DNA of 11,814 bases from an uncultured Eubacteriales bacterium (GTDB lineage: Bacteria; Bacillota; Clostridia; Oscillospirales; Oscillospiraceae), in NCBI GenBank assembly GCA_900544945.1, contig UQXG01000066.1, positions 1 through 11,814 on the forward strand, written 5' to 3'. The notes under the pieces are model-generated. The model was not told the DNA's origin and ran no database searches. It saw only the letters and a program-made list of their open reading frames with translations. Of this stretch, positions 6,260 to 11,814 are shown piece after piece; the stretch's first letter is position 1; each line of letters begins with the position of its first letter. A program made the translations under genes and the position numbers.

Positions 6260-6279
6260 GGGGAGCCGGAGGGGGTGCG
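6246..6279 (-). terminator. Terminator of the giant secreted-protein gene
   Basis: A perfect 14-bp stem CGCACCCCCTCCGG (6246-6259) pairs with 6266-6279 around a 6-base loop. On the minus strand it is followed by TGTTTTCCC. It lies about 65 bases after the stop codon at 6345, so it separates this gene from the 5757 gene. Confidence 0.85.
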
Positions 6280-6344
6280 CTTGGGGAGACCAACCCATAG
6301 GGTTGGGAGAAGAAGGCATCGGAAAAAACGTCCGGGAAATACGC

Positions 6345-9300
6345 TTACTTGAAGTTCACCTTCACGTTCACGGTGTACGTCTGATCGGCTCTGCCGTAGG
6401 GCACATAGAAGGTGATGGGGATGGTCACGGACTTACCCACGCCCGACATGGCAAGCGCGTCCTGGAAGGCCAGCGTCAGATTGCCCTTTTCGTCCAGGTT
6501 CGTGACCTGAACCAGGCTGCTCCAAAGTGTGAGTTCATCTGCGTAAGCATCCTTGGCGACCTTCGCAGCCAGGGTGGAATTCTTCTCACTGAACTTCATC
6601 TGGGTGGTGAAGGGCTTGGTCAGGTCTCTGCGATCCACGGTGGGCACCTTGGATTGGGTAACCTTCAAAGTCGGATCCTTCACGTCCACCTTGATGAACT
6701 GCTCAAAGGCTACCCCGCCATTTCCGTCCTCGACCACCAGATGGAGCCGGTGATAACGATAGAGATTATAGGTGTCATTGGCGTACTGGACACCGGGGAA
6801 TCTGGGGTTAAAGATGGCGGTTCCGCTGAAACAGACGCAGTCCTCCTTCAGGGTGCCCAATCCCCCATACTTACCTGCTGGGAGGAATTCCATATTGTAG
6901 GAGATTCCAAGGGGATAGTAAGGCTGATCCTGCCCGGAAACGCCCACCGTAGGAATACTCACGAAATTCCGATTATCATCGGAACCCTGGAGGGTCACGG
7001 TGAAATCGCGTCCCGGGTTGCGCTTCATTCGAGTGAAGACCTGTTCCGACATCGGCAGGAAGAATCCCTGACCCTGGTAGCTGTTCCAATCAAGCAGACT
7101 GACATTCTTGCCAAACTTGTCGGTCTTGACGGATTTCAGCGCCTTGCGCTGAACGGTGACGGGAATGATATTGATCTTCGCGTCGGGATCCAGATAATTG
7201 GGCGTCACGCACAGATAGTAAACGCCATCCTCAATCTTGACGGGATCTCCGGTAATGGGATCATAGGTATCGATGGTAATGGTATTCTCATCGACCCAGA
7301 AAGCCAGAGGCGCATCCACGCCGTTGGCCAGATCCCCTCCGTTCACATCCAGCCAGGCCAGGCCTCTGTCATCCGTGTACTGATCCTTGGGGAAGGTCAC
7401 CCGGATTTCGGTGCCCTTGCCGTCGTAGGGGTTCAGCGTCACCTTGGTCTTGGAAAGCTTCATGGAGGCGGTGGTGTTCTTCACCTTCAGCTTGGCGGAG
7501 GCCGTCAGGGTGATGGGGTTCTTCTCGTCAAAGCCGTACACCTTCCGGGTGACCTGGATGGTGTAGGTGCCGTCCTCCAGCTGGCCGGACATCTCCGGGC
7601 GGCGGTAGAGCAGGAGGGTATCGGGGCTGTCGGAGCTGGGCACATCCACGACGTACTCACCGGGATCCACCACGTTCCCCTTGGAATCCAGCAGCGTGAT
7701 CTCCGTTCCCTCCCCGAAGACCATGTTCGCGCTCATGTTCTTGACGGTGGTGGTCAGGGTGACCTTATTGGTCTTGCTGCCATCGATGGTGCCGTTGACC
7801 TTCAGGCTCATGGTGGGGGTATTCTTGGTGAACTTCACCGTGACGGTGACGGGCTTCACGCCGGGAATCTGGTCGAAGGTCAGCTTGAACGAGCCCACAT
7901 AGCCATTGCTGCAGCCCATCACGCCGAGGGCATCAATGCCTGGGCCTATCAGGTCTTTCGCTTCGCTGTCAGTGCCGGGGACGAGCATGGCCTGGGCAAT
8001 TGCCAGTGCCTTCTCAGGATTATTGGGCTCTTCGGGGTCAGGGACGTAAGCTGAGGCTATGAGGGGGCAGTGCTCTATATCATTCAAATTAAAGACCGAC
8101 AGGTCATAGTCCGCGGGAGATACGGTAAAGGCCGCGGCCTGAGCATCCATCACGCCATTGAGGAAGGAGAAGCTGGTTTTCTTCGGCTTGATGGTGGGAT
8201 CCTTGGTGGTGACGGTCAAAGGCAGAGTATCCATTACTCCGTTGGAATAGGCAACCAGAATATTCAGCTTGCCGGGAACGGGGTTGGCGTAGTTCTCGCC
8301 CTCCTGGGTGATGGGGGTCAGGTGGAAGCTGCCGGTGGCAAGGTTCCAGTCCTCCAGCGTGTAGTTCCCGCTGTCCACAGCAACCCCTCGGATGCCCAGA
8401 TCCTGAATGCTGTAACCCTTCGGCGGCACCAGCTGCATATCCGTGCCCTTGGAGTTGACGGAGCTGAGGGTGATCTTGCCGGTGGACAGCTTGGCGGTGA
8501 CAGGCTTGTTGATAATGTTGACGGTCACCGGCTCGCCCCAGCCAATGATCCAGCCCTCCAGGACAACGGAGGGGTAGATTTTCAGGGTCTGCTTGGGGGT
8601 ATCCGGAGACAGCCTGTCGGTGTGCAGCACCAGGTTGTAATCATTCTCCTCGCCGTAGCTGGCGGTAATGCCCAGCTTCTCCAGCTGCTGCTTGGATTCC
8701 GACCAGAGATCCCACACATCGGCATCCTGGTTGAACAGCACCGGCACATCTACTCCGGGGTTCCAGGCGTTGATGGTCACGGCCTTGGCGGAAACCTTGG
8801 GCATGGTCTTCTTGACGGTGAGCTTCAGAGTCTCCGGGGTGGTCAGGTATTCCGTATTCTCCCCGGCCAGCACCTCGATGGCGGAAACGTAGGAGGTCTG
8901 CACCTTGGAAATATCCTCCGGCAGGTCGCTGACAATCTCCAAAGTCCGGTCGTCTACAGGCCGCAGGTCGAAGTAGTTGTTCAGTTCCTCGTTTGCGAAC
9001 CGGGCGCTCTTGATGATGGTGGTCTCATTGGCCTGAACATCCCCGTCGTCCTCCGAGGAAATGACAGGCTGATTTTCCTTGGTCAGGGAAATGTAAATCC
9101 GGGGGTTATCCGTGGCGGAGAACAGCTCCTTGGTGGCCTTGGTGTCCATCAGGTGGACATCCAGGACGGCGGGCTTGTTCACCACCTCCACGGTGCAGGT
9201 CAGTCTCTTCTGAACGCCCGTATTCCAGTCGGCAACCAAGCACAGCACCTGGGTAACGCCCACGTTCCGGGCTGTAATCTCCACGGTAGTTGACCGACCA

Positions 9301-11468
9301 GGAATTTCCCCAACGGAAACAATGTCCTGATTCTCACTCCCAAGGCCGAACGACGCCCTGCAATTCTCGGCATTCAGCACCTCCAGCGTGAAGCTCTGAC
9401 CCAGCTCCAGGGTGACATAATCCTGGTTCAAGGCAGGCTGCGTCTCGGTTCCCTGGGGGCCGTAAAGCTGAACGGTATAGTTGCCGGAGACCTTCGGGAT
9501 GTAGGTCATGGTCAGCTGACCCTTGGCGTCGGCGTAGCCGTAGTCGATGTACTGCAGGTTCGCCAGATCGCCGGGGGCGGCGCTGACGATCAGCACATAA
9601 GGCTCTTGATAAGGCCCTTCATAAGACTCTCCGTATCCCGGTGCCAGACCGGTGAACTTCACGGTGTGCTTTTCGCCGCTGACGGTGTCCATGCCGGAGA
9701 AGACGGCCACATCGTCGGCGGTATAAACTTCCTCCATGGACGCGCCCTCAGGGGCAACGTACACGGTGTCAAAATTCTCGGGATCGATGGGAGCCTCGGT
9801 TTCGGGAGCCTCGGTCTCCACAACGGGAGCTTCCGTGGTTTCGGGAGCCTCCGTGACAGGGGTCGTCTCCGGAACGGTGGTCGCCGGGGTAGTCTCCGGG
9901 GTGGTTTCCGGGATGGTAGTCTCGGTGGTCTCCTCGGACATCGTGATATCGCCGCCGTCGCCATCCTCGCCACCCTGGAGGATGTTGCCCTCGCTGTCCA
10001 CGATGGTCTCAGCGTCCAGGAAATCCTGCCAGCCGAGCTGCACTCCCGCCTTGGCCACCAGGGTATTCAGGCCCCAGCCCTCTGGCAGGTGGAGAACGCG
10101 AATCTCGGTATTGCCGAAGGCATCATCGGCCAGGGTCTCCAGGGTAGCCGGCAGATACAGATCGCCGATGGCGCGCCGCCAGAAGGCCTTCTCGCCGACG
10201 GACACGGTGCCAATCAGCTCCACATAGGCCATTTCCACAAATTCATCGGTACTGCCAGCCAGGGTAAAGGCTCCTTCGGGAATCTCGGCAGCGTTCAGGG
10301 TCAGGCTTGCGATATTGGCCTGTTCAAAGGCACTCGTACCCAGGGTAGCAGGCTTAGGAATGTTCACCGTGCGCAGATTGGGGCACAGTGCGAAAGCCAT
10401 CGTCTTGATCTGAACGCCGGACACATTGGACTGATAGGTGCTGATGCCCGATTCTTTGAAGGCATTCTCACCGATGACGGTTGCGTTTTCCAGACCGGCC
10501 ACAACCTGCAGGGATTCCCGCCCCTCCATAAGCCAATCCGGAATCTCCGTCATACCGGCGGGAAGGGATACATAAACCAGGTTGTTCATCCCATTGAAGG
10601 CCCCGCCATGCAGCGCCACACCAGGGTACTGAAGAACGATCTGCCGGATGGCGGTTCCGGACAGGGCGTACTGTCCAATGCTATGGGCATAGCGCAGATC
10701 CAGCTCCTTCAGAGACTCGCACTCCATAAAGGCAGAGGGGCCGAGGTCACCGATCTGGGCGTTTACGGTTTTCAGATTGGGACACTTGGAGAAGCCCTCG
10801 ATCTCCACACTCAGGGCGGCAGTGGAATTCAGCGTCTCCAGCGCGGGATACCCGCTGAAGACATGGGCGCCCACGCCGCTGATATTCACCAGGTTCAGGG
10901 CAGTTACCCGATCCTTGTATTTTTCCCAGGGGTAGGAATTCCCATTGGTCAATTCGCCTCTGCCGGGGATAATGCCCGGGTAATCCTTGCGCTGGTTGGT
11001 GATGGTCAGAGTACCGTTGTCATACTGCCAGTCCAGATACTCTGCCCGTCTGTACTCCCAGGAGCCGCCGTCCCGGGTGGGATTCGCGGAATAGGCCTGG
11101 GTCTCATAGGGCATACCCAGCAGCCGGTTGTCCGGCCCCAGGGCGAAGACCTTCACCGTGGCCAGGCTGCCCACGTCGGACAGTCCCGCGCAGGGGAGAT
11201 CGAAGATCTGCCCCTGCACACGGGAAGCCGGAATCTCGTAAGCCGCGCTGACCAGGAGCTTTCCGCTCTCGCTGTAGCCGGCGAATACCAGGCTGCTTTC
11301 CACTGTGGTATCCATGTCCATTGTGACGGTGATCTGATCCCCGTTCACATCCACCTTCGTGACGCGCACAGAGCCAGAGTTGCCGTCGTCCCAGGCAAAG
11401 GCCGTGGTGGGAATCAGGGACCCCAGCATGACCAGCGCCAGGAATAGGGATAGCAATCGTTTTTTCAT
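6345..11468 (-). CDS. Giant secreted protein: BspA-type LRR domain, stalk and Ig-like modules
   Basis: A 1707-residue exported protein. Residues 1-25 are a signal peptide (cut after AFA). Residues 26-130 form a small beta domain. Residues 135-200 carry the W-x-YDNGTLTITN element that usually precedes clostridial LRR domains. Residues about 200-480 are BspA/LRR_5-type repeats with recurring AF-x-x-C/N...L-x-x-V/L patterns. Residues 509-562 are a Thr/Pro/Glu stalk. Residues about 565-1707 are tandem beta modules joined by V-x-V-x-K/N-x-P-T-like linkers near 760, 884, 985, 1086, 1210, 1328, 1437 and 1595. No sortase motif, SLH, LysM or membrane tail is seen at the C terminus (VNVKVNFK), so it is probably released or held non-covalently. 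The start at 11468 has AAGGAGG 8 bases upstream; the earlier in-frame ATG at 11486 overlaps that site. Adhesion is the likely role, with target unknown. Confidence 0.88.
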   Translation of the reverse strand: MKKRLLSLFLALVMLGSLIPTTAFAWDDGNSGSVRVTKVDVNGDQITVTMDMDTTVESSLVFAGYSESGKLLVSAAYEIPASRVQGQIFDLPCAGLSDVGSLATVKVFALGPDNRLLGMPYETQAYSANPTRDGGSWEYRRAEYLDWQYDNGTLTITNQRKDYPGIIPGRGELTNGNSYPWEKYKDRVTALNLVNISGVGAHVFSGYPALETLNSTAALSVEIEGFSKCPNLKTVNAQIGDLGPSAFMECESLKELDLRYAHSIGQYALSGTAIRQIVLQYPGVALHGGAFNGMNNLVYVSLPAGMTEIPDWLMEGRESLQVVAGLENATVIGENAFKESGISTYQSNVSGVQIKTMAFALCPNLRTVNIPKPATLGTSAFEQANIASLTLNAAEIPEGAFTLAGSTDEFVEMAYVELIGTVSVGEKAFWRRAIGDLYLPATLETLADDAFGNTEIRVLHLPEGWGLNTLVAKAGVQLGWQDFLDAETIVDSEGNILQGGEDGDGGDITMSEETTETTIPETTPETTPATTVPETTPVTEAPETTEAPVVETEAPETEAPIDPENFDTVYVAPEGASMEEVYTADDVAVFSGMDTVSGEKHTVKFTGLAPGYGESYEGPYQEPYVLIVSAAPGDLANLQYIDYGYADAKGQLTMTYIPKVSGNYTVQLYGPQGTETQPALNQDYVTLELGQSFTLEVLNAENCRASFGLGSENQDIVSVGEIPGRSTTVEITARNVGVTQVLCLVADWNTGVQKRLTCTVEVVNKPAVLDVHLMDTKATKELFSATDNPRIYISLTKENQPVISSEDDGDVQANETTIIKSARFANEELNNYFDLRPVDDRTLEIVSDLPEDISKVQTSYVSAIEVLAGENTEYLTTPETLKLTVKKTMPKVSAKAVTINAWNPGVDVPVLFNQDADVWDLWSESKQQLEKLGITASYGEENDYNLVLHTDRLSPDTPKQTLKIYPSVVLEGWIIGWGEPVTVNIINKPVTAKLSTGKITLSSVNSKGTDMQLVPPKGYSIQDLGIRGVAVDSGNYTLEDWNLATGSFHLTPITQEGENYANPVPGKLNILVAYSNGVMDTLPLTVTTKDPTIKPKKTSFSFLNGVMDAQAAAFTVSPADYDLSVFNLNDIEHCPLIASAYVPDPEEPNNPEKALAIAQAMLVPGTDSEAKDLIGPGIDALGVMGCSNGYVGSFKLTFDQIPGVKPVTVTVKFTKNTPTMSLKVNGTIDGSKTNKVTLTTTVKNMSANMVFGEGTEITLLDSKGNVVDPGEYVVDVPSSDSPDTLLLYRRPEMSGQLEDGTYTIQVTRKVYGFDEKNPITLTASAKLKVKNTTASMKLSKTKVTLNPYDGKGTEIRVTFPKDQYTDDRGLAWLDVNGGDLANGVDAPLAFWVDENTITIDTYDPITGDPVKIEDGVYYLCVTPNYLDPDAKINIIPVTVQRKALKSVKTDKFGKNVSLLDWNSYQGQGFFLPMSEQVFTRMKRNPGRDFTVTLQGSDDNRNFVSIPTVGVSGQDQPYYPLGISYNMEFLPAGKYGGLGTLKEDCVCFSGTAIFNPRFPGVQYANDTYNLYRYHRLHLVVEDGNGGVAFEQFIKVDVKDPTLKVTQSKVPTVDRRDLTKPFTTQMKFSEKNSTLAAKVAKDAYADELTLWSSLVQVTNLDEKGNLTLAFQDALAMSGVGKSVTIPITFYVPYGRADQTYTVNVKVNFK
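9783..9944 (-). repeat. Thr/Pro/Glu low-complexity stalk
   Basis: This encodes residues 509-562 of the giant protein, built from variants of ETTPETT and TEAPET. Such stalks are extended and can carry O-glycans in exported proteins. The imperfect short DNA repeats make it prone to length change. Confidence 0.85.
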
Positions 11469-11512
11469 AAGATCGTCCTCCTTCATTTGCCTGTTTTACC
11501 TTCCTGGGTATC

Positions 11513-11541
11513 ATTTTAGCAGGCTCACGCACCAAAAGCAA
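11513..11541 (-). promoter_or_regulatory. Promoter of the giant secreted-protein gene
   Basis: On the minus strand, TTGCTT (11536-11541) and TAAAAT (11513-11518) are 17 bases apart. They lie 45 bases upstream of the start at 11468. Confidence 0.75.
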
Positions 11542-11556
11542 CTTCTTTTTGGCGTG
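11526..11556. promoter_or_regulatory. Inverted repeat over the -35 box
   Basis: CACGCACCAAAAG (11526-11538) and CTTTTTGGCGTG (11545-11556) form an imperfect inverted repeat that covers the -35 box of the giant gene. It is a plausible binding site for a regulator that controls access of RNA polymerase. One base is unpaired in one arm and one pair is mismatched. Confidence 0.4.
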
Positions 11557-11730
11557 TATGCCTCGATTTTACGGCTTCGACGCAAAAAACGTCATTTCCC
11601 ATAGAATTGGGCGGATGAATTTGGTTGTTTCGCCCCGGGCAGGATATTTCAGCGCACGATAAGACGCTTTTTCCAGGGGATGTCGGATAACATATGGCAT
11701 TGCGGAGGCGGGCGCACCGGAATAGAAAGT
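11557..11730. other. Gene-free spacer upstream of the giant gene
   Basis: I see no gene with a ribosome site here. The only open frame (65 codons, minus strand, 11569-11766) runs into the REP copy and has no family resemblance. Nothing else is recognised. Confidence 0.45.
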
Positions 11731-11769
11731 GTCATTGCGAACCAGTCCGCTTAAGTGGTGTGGCAATCC
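11731..11769 (-). repeat. REP-like element, inverted copy
   Basis: It begins GTCATTGCGA and ends GTGGCAATCC, the same outer arms as the reverse complement of 6148-6183. The loop and inner stem differ (CTTAAG centre, ACCA/TGGT pairs). Conserved ends with a changed centre indicate a diverged family member. Confidence 0.75.
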
Positions 11770-11814
11770 CCCCGATTTTCAAACATCTACGTTAGGAAAT
11801 CTTGGATTTTACGC

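Noticed and set aside
6303..11447. Three long plus-strand open frames (6303-8054, 8070-9293, 9606-11447)
   Set aside because: All are antisense shadows of the giant gene. They are low-complexity Gly/His/Leu-rich, lack ribosome sites and lack any family motif.
11569..11766. A 65-codon minus-strand open frame
   Set aside because: It includes the REP copy, has no clear ribosome site, and has no resemblance to known proteins.

Overview
The window looks like chromosomal DNA of a gut-type Gram-positive anaerobe of the Bacillota (class Clostridia, most likely Oscillospiraceae/Ruminococcaceae). This is inferred from GC-rich genes with sigma-A type promoters at 17-bp spacing, strong GGAGG ribosome sites, secreted BspA-type leucine-rich-repeat and InlB-type repeat proteins, a clostridial sortase motif (NPKTG), and intergenic regions filled with short palindromic repeats. 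No marker gene fixes the species.

Layout: 1-365 is a gene-free repeat block with hairpins, one of which can terminate the next gene. 366-1547 (minus) is a PucR/CdaR-family transcription regulator with a clear promoter. Divergent from it, 1746-2192 (plus) is a small Hsp20 chaperone with its own terminator. 2193-2682 is gene-free and holds a 161-165 bp folded MITE with perfect 20-bp terminal inverted repeats, then the promoter of an aldose 1-epimerase-like gene (2683-3561, plus). A two-way terminator separates it from the convergent gene at 3628-5757 (minus). That gene encodes a cell-wall-anchored protein with seven His-x3-Cys type units and 37 cysteines, two InlB-type repeats and an NPKTG sorting signal. 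5758-6344 holds its promoter and a palindromic operator candidate, a mosaic of palindromic repeats, and the terminator of the next gene. 6345-11468 (minus) encodes a 1707-residue secreted protein: BspA-type LRR domain, Thr/Pro/Glu stalk, then a long run of Ig-like beta modules. 11469-11814 holds its promoter and another REP copy.

The genes do not form one operon; every one has its own promoter or terminator. The two minus-strand surface/secreted proteins are probably both cell-surface or matrix-facing adhesin-like products. The regulator, the chaperone and the mutarotase look like independent housekeeping or accessory genes. The most interesting items are the repeated His/Cys array of the anchored protein, the MITE, and the shared REP/mosaic repeats. 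I see no CRISPR array, phage module, toxin-antitoxin pair or defence system.
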